This document shows positions 16,013-23,960 of a stretch of 64,000 nt of DNA, piece by piece. The notes under the pieces are model-generated. The model had not been told where the DNA came from, made no database searches, and saw only the letters and a program-made list of their open reading frames with translations. This DNA comes from Candidatus Neomicrothrix sp. UBA814 (GTDB lineage Bacteria; Actinomycetota; Acidimicrobiia; Acidimicrobiales; Poriferisodalaceae): positions 1 through 64,000 of the forward strand of contig DBIA01000017.1 of NCBI GenBank assembly GCA_002296525.1, in the 5' to 3' direction. Position numbers and translations under genes: made by a program. Position 1 is the stretch's first letter; each line of letters begins with the position of its first letter.

Positions 16013-17077
16013 TTATTCGCCTTCGTGTGCTGTCACCCACTCATCCACTAACGCCCACTGAGTGTCTAACCAACGCACAAGTTCCTCATCAGACCAGTGC
16101 GAGGAGAGAGCGCTGCGTGATACGCGTGTCAGCTTGAAGCGCAGTTCCTTTTTCAAAGGAACAGATTCCCGTAGTTCTCGAATCGAAGAAATATCTCGTA
16201 TACCGACGTGATTACAAAACACAATGTCGGCGTCCGATGCCGCAAGAGCCGCCAGGGTGCCAGCTGTGCGTATTGGTAACACCGAACGCAATCGACGCGC
16301 TGATTCTGCCCGCGCTGGGGTTTGCTGCGAAAGGGTCTGAACAGCTTTGGTGAGTTTCGACGGTGAGAATCTTGTGCCTTCCGGGAAAATAACTAGAGCC
16401 TCGTCGTCTGCTAACCCACTCGCCAGCACGCCAATATTTGATAGTTCCTCTTGGTTGTCCAGCGAATCCCTATTAACGAAATAGTTCGGAATTCGGTGTC
16501 CGACGATGTCGAGGCAGGGATCGTTCAAGAGTTGTTTCTTGAGAACAAATCGAAGGCGCCGCCCTTCGTTAGACAAAAGTGCCGCTGTTAGCAGGGCATC
16601 TCCCTGACTTCCGTGCCGGGCCAAAATAATTAGTGGTCCTTTAGTACGTAAACAACTAATCCCATCCGCACTCCAACGAAGTCCGATGGTGCGTTTCGCT
16701 CCGCCAGTAAGGCTCTTAGCCCAAAGACATTGAAGGCGATTGTGCCATCTGTTGGATGTCACGCTGGTCGATTTGGTTGAGGGTAAGAAAATCAGCCACA
16801 AGATGAAGGCCGTAACCACACCCAATATTTCCATCGCCAGCCACCAGGCCCCGAACAGAGTCAGACGGGTATTTGAGAATTCCCGGTCGCGAATGAGGTC
16901 ATGAATGAACGAAAATGCAACCAGGATAGGAAGGAGGAGCCACACCAACAAGGCAGTGATGATTAGCGCTGGGACTGTTTTGCTTCGACGAGACCACTTG
17001 GCCGCCGAATGTGATTCCTTGGCCGAAAACACAAAGTCGGTTGTTTGTATCTCAGGCGTCGTATCCATGTGTGACAC
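16013..17077 (-). CDS. PlsC-type glycerolipid acyltransferase
   Basis: 354 aa. Two or three hydrophobic helices (residues 35-55, 75-105) precede the acyltransferase domain. Motif I is H-G-S-Q-G-D near residue 180 (the H-x4-D catalytic pair), and motif III F-P-E-G-T-R lies near 255. The enzyme should transfer an acyl chain from acyl-CoA or acyl-ACP to a glycerophosphate-type acceptor at the membrane. The long N-terminal membrane part is unlike short PlsC proteins. It follows the photolyase gene by 18 bp and is the last gene of the minus-strand stress operon. A role in membrane repair or remodelling under light stress is inference. Confidence 0.8.
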   Translation of the reverse strand: MSHMDTTPEIQTTDFVFSAKESHSAAKWSRRSKTVPALIITALLVWLLLPILVAFSFIHDLIRDREFSNTRLTLFGAWWLAMEILGVVTAFILWLIFLPSTKSTSVTSNRWHNRLQCLWAKSLTGGAKRTIGLRWSADGISCLRTKGPLIILARHGSQGDALLTAALLSNEGRRLRFVLKKQLLNDPCLDIVGHRIPNYFVNRDSLDNQEELSNIGVLASGLADDEALVIFPEGTRFSPSKLTKAVQTLSQQTPARAESARRLRSVLPIRTAGTLAALAASDADIVFCNHVGIRDISSIRELRESVPLKKELRFKLTRVSRSALSSHWSDEELVRWLDTQWALVDEWVTAHEGE

Positions 17078-17095
17078 AGATATCAGTTCACGATG

Positions 17096-18451
17096 TCAAT
17101 TGGCCACTTTGCTGTCTTGATTTGCGGCGAGCCGGCGTTGTTTGAACATCTCTACTTGCTTGTGATGGTCGACTATAGGAAGCGGGTAGCCAGTTTTTTC
17201 TCGTAACTCGTAAGGGGGATCGATGACTTGCGACGGGGTCAGGTCTGATAATTCGGGTATCCATTTCTGGATGTACTTGCCCTCACCATCGAATCGTTGA
17301 GCTTGTGTAGTTGGGTTGAGGATGCGATGAGGGTTGCTGTCAGTTCCGGTGCCTGCAACCCATTGCCAATTGAGGTAGTTGCTAGCTACATCGCCGTCGA
17401 GGAGTTGAGACATGAAGTAGTCAGCGCCACGCCGCCAATCCTGGTGAAGGTCCTTTACCAGGAATGACGCTGTCACCATACGTACCCGGTTGTGCATAAA
17501 GCCGACTGCTTTGAGTTGACGCATGCCTGCGTCAACTAAAGGAAATCCGGTGTTTCCTTCGACCCACGACTCATACGCGGCGGGGTCATATTGCCAAACG
17601 TCACCGCGATCTCTGTAATCGTGCCGAGACGCGGTTGGATGCATGTTGAGAATCTGAGCGTAGAAGTCTCTCCAGACCACCTGGCGAATGAAAGGTTCGG
17701 AACCGGGAAGTTGACTGGCTTGTTCTACGAGACGCAGAGGCGATATACACCCGAAATGTAGATATGGGGATAAATGTGAGGTTTCATCAGTAGCGGGATA
17801 GTCGCGAGTTTCGGCGTAAAAGCCGAGTGCGTTCTTTAGCCAATGTTGCAGCCGTTTATAGCCCTCAGACTCCCCGCCAATCAGTGAAGAGTTAGGGAAT
17901 GGGTCTGGGGCTAGGTGGCTGCTGGAACTTGGCGCCGCGGTCGCAGTTATTGACGCTGGCGCGCTAAGCACTGGCCGTTTCGAGGTTTTCAGCCAAGACC
18001 GCCAGTAGGGGGTGAATACCTTGTACTCGCCTCCGCCCGCAGGTGAAACGCTGTTTGGTGGAACTGCGGTTATGCCTGGGTGAGCGTGTAGCGAAATATT
18101 GTTGTCGCAACACCAGCTCTTGAGATTGGCCAGTCGCCTTTTGGCGTAAAAGCTGTAGTCCTCCGACAAATGAATGTTGGACGCCCCTAACTCCAGTGCT
18201 CGTTGTTGAACTTGTTGCGACCAATCCCCGTAAACGACTTCAAGGTGGGCGCCAAGTTTGCGAAGGGACTGGTCAAGGTCGCTGAGACTTTGGAGCAAGA
18301 AAGTTTGACGTCTCTGAGATGCACCAGGAGCACCTGCGAATTTGTCGTCGACAACGAATAAACACGACATGGTGCCCGCGTTCGCTGCAGCGCACAGGGC
18401 AGGATTGTCGTCGACTCGAAGGTCCCTCGTAAAGACCATTAATGAGTTCAT
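17096..18451 (-). CDS. phr: Deoxyribodipyrimidine photolyase (class I, cryptochrome/photolyase family)
   Basis: 451 aa, normal length. The N-terminal alpha/beta antenna domain begins V-F-T-R-D-L-R-V-D-D-N-P. The helical FAD domain has S-x-L-S-P-Y-L-H-F-G near residue 230, R-Q-V-V-W-R-D-F-Y near 260, N-R-V-R-M-V near 320, and D-x-D-x-A-S-N-Y-x-N-W-Q-W with the following G-T-G near 355. The enzyme uses blue light and reduced FAD to split cyclobutane pyrimidine dimers. It lies 61 bp after the sigma factor gene and upstream of the acyltransferase. ATG 18451 is used; an ATG four codons later is also possible. Confidence 0.92.
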   Translation of the reverse strand: MNSLMVFTRDLRVDDNPALCAAANAGTMSCLFVVDDKFAGAPGASQRRQTFLLQSLSDLDQSLRKLGAHLEVVYGDWSQQVQQRALELGASNIHLSEDYSFYAKRRLANLKSWCCDNNISLHAHPGITAVPPNSVSPAGGGEYKVFTPYWRSWLKTSKRPVLSAPASITATAAPSSSSHLAPDPFPNSSLIGGESEGYKRLQHWLKNALGFYAETRDYPATDETSHLSPYLHFGCISPLRLVEQASQLPGSEPFIRQVVWRDFYAQILNMHPTASRHDYRDRGDVWQYDPAAYESWVEGNTGFPLVDAGMRQLKAVGFMHNRVRMVTASFLVKDLHQDWRRGADYFMSQLLDGDVASNYLNWQWVAGTGTDSNPHRILNPTTQAQRFDGEGKYIQKWIPELSDLTPSQVIDPPYELREKTGYPLPIVDHHKQVEMFKQRRLAANQDSKVAN

Positions 18452-18512
18452 ACGAGGAGACCTTGAGTTTTTGGCAAATTCCGATGCGCGGGAACGATCA
18501 AGAATCTGATCA

Positions 18513-19367
18513 CTATGACGCAGGGTTTAAAGATCGATTTTCTGCCAAGTTGGTCAAAGCTTTGGAGACTGCCCGTCGAGCACTCTCTGCTGAAACGCCG
18601 ACAAGGTCGCCGATTTCGCGGAAAGTTTTCTCGATACCATCGTCGAGACCGAAGCGGTGACGCACCATTTCGCGAGTGCGGGGCGCCATCTTTCCGAGAG
18701 CCGTCTCGATCATTTCCTGATTGTGCCACTCGGTGAGCAGGTCTTCGGGACTGTTTTCTGAAGAAGCGAGCACCGTGTATAGGTCTCGGTCTTCTCCTTC
18801 GACCATGGGACCGTCGAGCGAAGCCATTCTGGTTAAAGCGTGTATACGTTTCATTTCGCCGGACATTTCGGGCGATGTCACGTCTGCCTCGCGCAGCTGC
18901 CTGCGTAATGCGCTGTGAGTATCAGCTGGGATCCTGATCAGATTGCTGTGCTGGTCGATTAGGCGATTAATGGCCTGGCGGATCCAGAAAGTGCCATATG
19001 TCGAGAATTTAAAGCCCTTTCTCCCATCAAATTTCTCAACAGCGTGCCCGAGACCGATGTTGCCTTCCTGAATCAGATCCTCAATGCTGAGCGACCCTGG
19101 CACGGGGTACTTCTTGGCGATACTTACGACTAGGCGAAGATTCGAAAGAATGAACTTCTCCTTAGCTCGCGACCCTTTCTTCGCGATTCTCTCGAGACGT
19201 TGCAATTGCTGGAGATCTCTGTAATCGCCGGCTTCCATTTTTTCTTTCGCGGCATTTCCTTTTCGAATGCGCTCCGAAAGCTTGACTTCGTCGGCTTTGC
19301 TCAACAGCTCGTGATTTCCGATGTCGTTCAAGTAGAGAGTCAAAGAGGGCGAGATGGTTGTGGTCAT
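18513..19367 (-). CDS. RpoD-related (group 2-type) sigma factor
   Basis: 284 aa. Region 1.2 is seen as L-T-L-Y-L-N-D-I-G near residue 10, then region 2 with N-L-R-L-V-V-S-I-A-K-K-Y, D-L-I-Q-E-G-N-I-G-L and F-S-T-Y-G-T-F-W-I-R-Q-A-I-N-R near 100-130. Region 3 follows, and region 4.2 is the helix-turn-helix F-R-E-I-G-D-L-V-G-V near 255. The 1.1 domain of the housekeeping factor is missing, so it is an alternative sigma factor. Its ATG overlaps the stop of the heme-barrel gene. Placement between superoxide dismutase and photolyase suggests a light or oxidative stress sigma factor. Confidence 0.9.
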   Translation of the reverse strand: MTTTISPSLTLYLNDIGNHELLSKADEVKLSERIRKGNAAKEKMEAGDYRDLQQLQRLERIAKKGSRAKEKFILSNLRLVVSIAKKYPVPGSLSIEDLIQEGNIGLGHAVEKFDGRKGFKFSTYGTFWIRQAINRLIDQHSNLIRIPADTHSALRRQLREADVTSPEMSGEMKRIHALTRMASLDGPMVEGEDRDLYTVLASSENSPEDLLTEWHNQEMIETALGKMAPRTREMVRHRFGLDDGIEKTFREIGDLVGVSAESARRAVSKALTNLAENRSLNPAS

Positions 19368-19948
19368 GATGATTCTTTCGTTCGAGTTAGCGAGTTGCGG
19401 TCGGTGTGATTGAGGGATTTGTTGAGATTGGCCATTTCGAGAACGGTGTTTGACTCGTAGCTCCAGCCGTCTGTTGATACTGAAACTTTGATTTCGTAGC
19501 TTTCAGACCGGGCCCGTTCGTCCAAATAGGCGTTGCTCAAAATGCCGTTGGTGGTTGAACCACGTTGTGCGGTCAGAGTGAATTCAGTTGCGTCAGGTTC
19601 GACTACCCCTGATGCGATCAATACCGATCCTCGTGGCACCATGAAACATCGGCTGAGGACTTTTGCCTCAGCGTCATACAACCAATATCCAACCTCAGTG
19701 TGGAAGGGGTCCTGGTCAAGCTCCGTCATTCGCCATGCAGCCATCCGATAATCGAGTCCGTAAAGATGTTGAGTGCCGTTGTCTACTGGCCCGAACGGCT
19801 TTAGCTGAACCTTCTCGAGGTATGGCGTAAATCCGGTCTCGCCCTCTTCATGGTGGAAGGAGAAATCGATGCCATCAGACCCCTCCCAATCGCCTGCCAG
19901 AAGAGCGAGAGGTCCGAATAGTTCCTTTGTAACTTCGTGCATTTCCAT
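19364..19948 (-). CDS. Nitrobindin-like heme-binding beta-barrel protein
   Basis: 194 aa from ATG 19948, which has AGGA about 5 nt upstream and follows the superoxide dismutase stop by one base. The frame could extend further up, but that would lie inside that gene. The motif L-A-G-D-W-E-G-S-D-G near residue 18 is the G-x-W-x-G-x-G signature of the nitrobindin/FABP-like barrel (DUF1794). F-H-T-E-V-G-Y-W near 85 holds a candidate His, and alternating strands follow. Nitrobindins bind ferric heme and act on NO or peroxynitrite. Stop and sigma factor start overlap by 4 bp. Confidence 0.7.
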   Translation of the reverse strand: MEMHEVTKELFGPLALLAGDWEGSDGIDFSFHHEEGETGFTPYLEKVQLKPFGPVDNGTQHLYGLDYRMAAWRMTELDQDPFHTEVGYWLYDAEAKVLSRCFMVPRGSVLIASGVVEPDATEFTLTAQRGSTTNGILSNAYLDERARSESYEIKVSVSTDGWSYESNTVLEMANLNKSLNHTDRNSLTRTKESS

Positions 19949-19949
19949 T

Positions 19950-20549
19950 TTAATTCCTATGAGTAAGTGTTGAGTCGGCGCGTAGTTGTTCCTCAATGTG
20001 TTGCCAGTTAATGAGGTTGCGCAAGACTGCTTCCAGATATTCAGGCCGACGATTCTGATAATCCAGGTAGTAGGCGTGCTCCCAGACGTCAATGGTGAGT
20101 AAGGGTTGCGAAGTGGTCAAGCTAGGCAGCTCGGCGTTGGCGGTTGTCGTGATTTGCAACTTTGATCCGTCGTGGACCAGCCAAGCCCAACCCGAGCCAA
20201 AATGGGTGGCTCCGGCCTGAATGAGTTGAGAAACAAATCCGTCTGTCGAACCGAATGCTCTGTTGAGTTCTTCTTGCAGTTCGATTGACGGGCTTGTTCC
20301 TGGGGGCGTTAGCGAGTTCCACAGAAATTCATGGTTCCAAACCTGCGCTGCGTTATTAAAGGTAGCGCCTGTTGAATCTTGGATTACTTCTTCGAGCGAG
20401 CGGGTGTCACCGTCCAACTCCATCATTGAATTCAGATTCTTCACATAGGCAGCCTGGTGGCCGCCGTGATGTAGTTGGACTGTGCGCTCACTGATAAAAG
20501 GCTCCAGGAGAGAAGCTTTATAAGGGAGGGGGGTCAGTTCGATGGACAC
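19950..20549 (-). CDS. sodB: Superoxide dismutase, Fe/Mn family
   Basis: 199 aa, normal length. The metal ligands are in place: His in L-H-H-G-G-H-Q-A-A-Y near residue 27, His in W-N-H-E-F-L-W near 75, and Asp and His in D-V-W-E-H-A-Y-Y near 165. F-G-S-G-W-A-W-L resembles the iron-type enzymes; metal choice cannot be fixed from this alone. GTG 20549 has AAAGGA 7 nt upstream. The enzyme dismutates superoxide in the cytoplasm. First gene of the minus-strand stress operon, with the palindrome 20589-20602 about 40 nt before the start. Confidence 0.92.
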   Translation of the reverse strand: MSIELTPLPYKASLLEPFISERTVQLHHGGHQAAYVKNLNSMMELDGDTRSLEEVIQDSTGATFNNAAQVWNHEFLWNSLTPPGTSPSIELQEELNRAFGSTDGFVSQLIQAGATHFGSGWAWLVHDGSKLQITTTANAELPSLTTSQPLLTIDVWEHAYYLDYQNRRPEYLEAVLRNLINWQHIEEQLRADSTLTHRN

Positions 20550-20570
20550 GGGTTTCCTTTCAGAGAGAAT

Positions 20571-20602
20571 TTTAGCCGATTTAGTTCTATTTAGTACTAA
20601 AT
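20571..20602. promoter_or_regulatory. Operator candidate: palindrome ATTTAGTACTAAAT plus two extra TTTAG half-sites
   Basis: A perfect 14-bp palindrome at 20589-20602. TTTAG also occurs at 20571-20575 and 20580-20584, making three direct half-sites at 9- and 10-bp spacing plus one inverted half-site. The array covers the promoter-leader of the superoxide dismutase operon (start 20549). Confidence 0.75.
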
Positions 20603-20638
20603 CATCACCTTAAAAAAAATTGGTTGACGTAAGAGCTA

Positions 20639-21085
20639 TCACCGCCCCTCGAGTTTCTTTTTGAGCTGGGTGAGATTGCTGTTCCAGATCCACCGCAACA
20701 CTGGCCGGGCGCAGATCTGACCGACACGAGAACCCAAATACCAAGGAAATTTCAGGCTTTCAGCCCAGCGAAAAGTCGTTGCCTGATCGCCGGCTGGGGT
20801 AAGAGAGAACTTGCCCCAGCCGCTGACAATTCCCTCGTGTCGCACTCCCATAACTTGGTTGTCTGTCCATTCTGTGATTTCCATCTTGTCTAGGAGTTTG
20901 AATGGGCCAATTTTGGTGTCGCACTCAAAAGTTGTACCGGCCCCGGTCGCAGATTCAGAGGTGATTCTGATGGCTGCGGCATCTTTCATCCATTCGGTAT
21001 GGCTTTTGATGTCCTTGACGTAGTCCCACACTTGTTCTGGGGGCAATTGGATTTCTACGGCTACGTCTATTGGCTGTTTCGTCAC
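20639..21085 (-). CDS. SRPBCC (polyketide cyclase/dehydrase-type) lipid-binding protein
   Basis: 148 aa. The opening strand V-A-V-E-I-Q-L-P-P-E-Q-V-W-D-Y-V, then a helix with H-T-E-W-M-K, and the strands G-A-G-T-T-F-E-C-D and T-T-F-R-W-A-E-S fit the helix-grip START-like fold, which holds a hydrophobic ligand. Substrate unknown. Last of four minus-strand genes reading away from the tandem operators at 21976-22003. It lies 10 bp after the VQIVHYPL membrane protein gene. Confidence 0.8.
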   Translation of the reverse strand: MTKQPIDVAVEIQLPPEQVWDYVKDIKSHTEWMKDAAAIRITSESATGAGTTFECDTKIGPFKLLDKMEITEWTDNQVMGVRHEGIVSGWGKFSLTPAGDQATTFRWAESLKFPWYLGSRVGQICARPVLRWIWNSNLTQLKKKLEGR

Positions 21086-21094
21086 TGTGGCTCC

Positions 21095-21526
21095 TTAACT
21101 CAGTGTCTGATGGGCTACTACTACCCCAACCGGAATTCTGAGCGTCCAGGCAACCGTCCGGGCCCAGTTGATCCGAATCAACTCAGGAACTAAATGTGAC
21201 TGTCCTCGAGCTATTCGAACATGCAGCGGGACGGCTCTGAAGACGGTTACGGCTATAGCCACGCAGAGTAATGCGAAGCCTATAAAACCGGCTATTTTCG
21301 ATTCAGCGGGTCCAACCAGGAGGATCATCCCGGTAGCCAAGGCCTCGATCACCATCGCGGGCCCAACGACCCTAGTGATCAGCGTTTGATGGCGAATTGC
21401 AATGTCTGTGGCTTCGTCACCCGAAACTGCCCCGAGTAAGGGGTAGTGAACGATTTGTACAAGCCAGAGAACTCCAGCCATAAACGCAGCAGATGCGAGA
21501 GCTGTGAGCGAAAGTAGCGGTCCCAT
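21095..21526 (-). CDS. Four-helix membrane protein with a VQIVHYPL motif
   Basis: 143 aa, about four hydrophobic helices. The first contains W-L-V-Q-I-V-H-Y-P-L-L, and a later helix begins R-V-V-G-P-A-M-V-I-E. This is an uncharacterised membrane family that, as I recall, recurs beside photolyase and LitR-type genes, which suits its place here. The His in the first helix and the Glu in the third could bind metal or heme, which is inference. It is between a one-helix protein and the SRPBCC gene in the same operon. Confidence 0.7.
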   Translation of the reverse strand: MGPLLSLTALASAAFMAGVLWLVQIVHYPLLGAVSGDEATDIAIRHQTLITRVVGPAMVIEALATGMILLVGPAESKIAGFIGFALLCVAIAVTVFRAVPLHVRIARGQSHLVPELIRINWARTVAWTLRIPVGVVVAHQTLS

Positions 21527-21538
21527 GGGTGTTTTTGC

Positions 21539-21763
21539 CTAACGATTTGTCTGCGCAGCGCGTCTCGGCTCTTGGTACGAAACGGTGGTGTACACAGGCT
21601 GTAGGGCAACGTCACCTTCGGGGAAGGGAAGGGGTTCGCGATTTCCAAAGCTCATGTCATTTCCTGAAGCGTCGCGCCCGTTGACGTATGCAACGAGTAG
21701 TACTGCCCAGACAGTGAGACCGAACATTGCTGCCCCTATGCACATGAGTAGCGTTTCGTTCAT
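21539..21763 (-). CDS. Small single-helix membrane protein
   Basis: 74 aa: one hydrophobic helix (residues 5-26) followed by a polar, Pro-rich tail. The start overlaps the stop of the preceding gene (ATGA at 21760), showing translational coupling. No family recognised. Its conserved place in the operon with other membrane proteins is the main argument that it is real. Confidence 0.6.
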   Translation of the reverse strand: MNETLLMCIGAAMFGLTVWAVLLVAYVNGRDASGNDMSFGNREPLPFPEGDVALQPVYTTVSYQEPRRAAQTNR

Positions 21764-21963
21764 TGTGCGCTCCGATCGTTGGTGAGGACTAGCGCACCCA
21801 ATGAGTGGATGGCTGGGACCCAGAGGCCTACGAATATGCCTTGGTCTTTCGCGCCGCTGAACCAGAGACTGACCGAGAGGACCAGGGAGAGAAAGCCGGC
21901 GGCCATAAAGAGGACCTTGGCTTTCGAAAAGGCGATCGTGGTTGATGCCACGTTAGTCAACAT
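21760..21963 (-). CDS. Small two-helix membrane protein, first gene of the operon
   Basis: 67 aa with two hydrophobic helices (residues 15-34 and 42-60). ATG 21963 has AGGAG about 7 nt upstream. The tandem palindromes at 21976-22003 lie directly before that ribosome site, so any protein bound there would block this operon. Family not recognised. Confidence 0.6.
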   Translation of the reverse strand: MLTNVASTTIAFSKAKVLFMAAGFLSLVLSVSLWFSGAKDQGIFVGLWVPAIHSLGALVLTNDRSAQ

Positions 21964-21975
21964 TGAATACTCCTA

Positions 21976-22003
21976 ATTAGTGCTAAATGGATTTAGTGCT
22001 AAT
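21976..22003. promoter_or_regulatory. Two tandem operator candidates (ATTAGTGCTAAAT and ATTTAGTGCTAAT)
   Basis: Two near-perfect copies of the TTTAGNNCTAAA palindrome, 16 bp apart centre to centre (about 1.5 helical turns), 13-40 nt upstream of the ATG at 21963 on the minus strand. They are the same word as at 6695, 9905 and 20589. Confidence 0.75.
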
Positions 22004-22384
22004 ACTGTCCCACTGCGGTAAGGAGCGCAAGTCGTTTACCTAATTATTTTCAAAATTCTTTTCGACCGCGAATTATGGTCCCCGACGTCGCCTGACCACA
22101 CTTCTTTCAGACTCGTTGATGTATGGAGTTTTCTTTTAATTCGAGCTCTCTGAATTTTGAATAAAAAGGCGACGGGCCCGCTGTTCATGACCAGGCGGAT
22201 CAGTCGGGCATGTGCATCGCCGTAACGTCAAAGAAAAGCAATCGACCATCTGAAAACAGAGTGCGCCTGAGTCAAATGATGAAAAGCGCCGATTCCTGAG
22301 GCAAAGGAATATGGAGGAGTTCTTGAGAATTTTGAGATTGGTCGACAATCTGAATCCTGCCTCCGAATCTGCAACACTTACCTG
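22004..22384. other. Intergenic region without a convincing gene
   Basis: About 380 bp between the divergent membrane-protein operon and the aldolase gene. It is AT-rich in its first third. A 70-codon frame on the minus strand (22136-22348) has no ribosome site or family likeness. Nothing else seen. Confidence 0.5.
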
Positions 22385-23176
22385 ATGCGCCCAAATCGCT
22401 TAAAGGCCGACCTAGCAAATGGAGAAACTCGATACGGAACAATGATTTTCGAGTTCCTCAGTGCGGGCTTACCCCAAATACTTCACAACGCCGGATCAAG
22501 CTTTGTGTTCTATGACATGGAGCACAGCGGATTCTCGATGGAGCAGATGAAGTTCCAACTAGCGCTATGTCGGGGCCTTGACATAGTCCCCCTTGTGCGT
22601 CCGCCTGACACCTCCTACCAATACACGGCAACGTTGCTTGACATTGGAGCAATGGGAATGCTTTTCCAGATGTGCGAAACGGCGGAACAAGCTGAGGAAT
22701 TCGTCAAGTGGACCCGATACCCGCCATCGGGCCAACGGGGAGCAATGTTTGGTGGTGCTCACGATGATTACAGTTCCGATTCGGTTCCTGACATCATCGC
22801 CGGCGCCCATGAACGCACCATGGTGTGCGTACTAATTGAGTCAGCAAAAGGCATAGCCAATGCTGAAGAGATCATGTCGGTCCCTGGAGTGGATGTAGCA
22901 CATCTTGGTCACGGCGATCTCTCTTTGTCCCTCGAAGTTCCAGGAGACACAGCCCACCCGACTATGCAGAAAGGTATCGACGCCATCTTGGAGGCCTGTG
23001 AGACTCATGGAAAAACTGCAGCCTGTCTTGCAGGTTCGGTGGACACTGGGATTGACTGGGTACGGCGTGGATTCCGGATGGTCAGCTACAGCTACGACAT
23101 AGGTTTAATGACGGCTGCGCTGCAGAGCGGCATCGAACAAATCCGTATAGGAGTTAATGAAGATGGATCTCACTGA
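22385..23176 (+). CDS. HpcH/HpaI-family aldolase
   Basis: 263 aa, normal length for class II pyruvate-type aldolases of the HpcH/HpaI/citrate lyase family. Family marks: D-M-E-H-S-G-F near residue 45, V-R-P-P-D near 75, G-A-M-G-M-L-F near 90, V-L-I-E-S-A-K-G-I-A-N near 150 (metal Glu), and H-L-G-H-G-D-L-S near 178 (metal Asp). It should cleave a 2-keto-3-deoxy or 4-hydroxy-2-oxo acid to pyruvate and an aldehyde. The next gene starts inside its last 20 bp, and a TauD-like gene follows, so the three are one unit that may degrade one substrate. Confidence 0.85.
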   Translation: MRPNRLKADLANGETRYGTMIFEFLSAGLPQILHNAGSSFVFYDMEHSGFSMEQMKFQLALCRGLDIVPLVRPPDTSYQYTATLLDIGAMGMLFQMCETAEQAEEFVKWTRYPPSGQRGAMFGGAHDDYSSDSVPDIIAGAHERTMVCVLIESAKGIANAEEIMSVPGVDVAHLGHGDLSLSLEVPGDTAHPTMQKGIDAILEACETHGKTAACLAGSVDTGIDWVRRGFRMVSYSYDIGLMTAALQSGIEQIRIGVNEDGSH

Positions 23177-23960
23177 AGCTCAGTGTCAGGAATTCGAAGA
23201 CCGCGGCTGGACTGTTCTCAGCGACGTCTTCGGACCAGAAGAAGTTGAACTGCTGACTGATGCGGCACTAGATGTTCTTGAGCGACCGGGCCCCGAAGTT
23301 GGTCGCGAAGCTGACGGTTCACCCCACGTTTCATGGGGCATGCACCTGTTCAATGAGCAACTAGCTGTTTTGTGTCGACATGAAAACCTCATTAACCCAA
23401 GTCGAACTCTCTTAGATAACGAGGTTTACGTTCATCAGTCACGAATCAACATCAAACAGACCAACGGTTCGATTGTTGCGTGGCATCAAGACTTCGGTAC
23501 CTATCACCGTGTTGATGGGGTGCCGCATCCCAAGGGTGTCATGATCGCGGTCTTCCTTGATGATGTCACCGAAGTGAACGCGCCGCTGCTAGCGGTTCCG
23601 GGGTCTCACAAAGAAGGCCTGGTATCGACCGCCTCTGTTGACCCATCATCACCAGATTTCGAGCAAGTTTCGAAATATAGATATGACATCACCGATGAAA
23701 CAATGGCCCGCTTGGTTGACCAGTACGGTCTGGAGACGATCACAGCATCAGCAGGCTCGGTGCTATTTATGGATATGACGGTCGTTCACGGTTCCACTGT
23801 CAACATCAGTCCTTTGAGAAGGCTGCTTTTGTATGTCAATGTTTGCCCTGTTGACAACAGGGGAGAAACATACGAACGCCCCGAGTATTACGCTGCCCGC
23901 GATTTCACCCCAATCGTTCCGGTTAGTTCAGAAGAATTTCAGCTCGCTGGACAGACATGA
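23157..23960 (+). CDS. Phytanoyl-CoA dioxygenase (PhyH)-family Fe(II)/2-oxoglutarate enzyme
   Basis: 267 aa. The metal motif is H-Q-D in A-W-H-Q-D-F near residue 106. The distal His lies in V-V-H-G-S near 206, and the 2-oxoglutarate Arg in the following segment R-R-L-L-L-Y. A proximal F-L-D-D-V-T-E-V-N-A-P-L loop is typical of PhyH proteins. The enzyme should hydroxylate a small molecule or CoA ester with Fe(II), O2 and 2-oxoglutarate. ATG 23157 overlaps the aldolase by 20 bp; ATG 23163 is an alternative. Its stop overlaps the TauD-like start. Confidence 0.85.
   Translation: MKMDLTEAQCQEFEDRGWTVLSDVFGPEEVELLTDAALDVLERPGPEVGREADGSPHVSWGMHLFNEQLAVLCRHENLINPSRTLLDNEVYVHQSRINIKQTNGSIVAWHQDFGTYHRVDGVPHPKGVMIAVFLDDVTEVNAPLLAVPGSHKEGLVSTASVDPSSPDFEQVSKYRYDITDETMARLVDQYGLETITASAGSVLFMDMTVVHGSTVNISPLRRLLLYVNVCPVDNRGETYERPEYYAARDFTPIVPVSSEEFQLAGQT

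Noticed and set aside
22136..22348. 70-codon minus-strand frame in the intergenic region
   Set aside because: No ribosome site, no likeness to any family, unusual composition.
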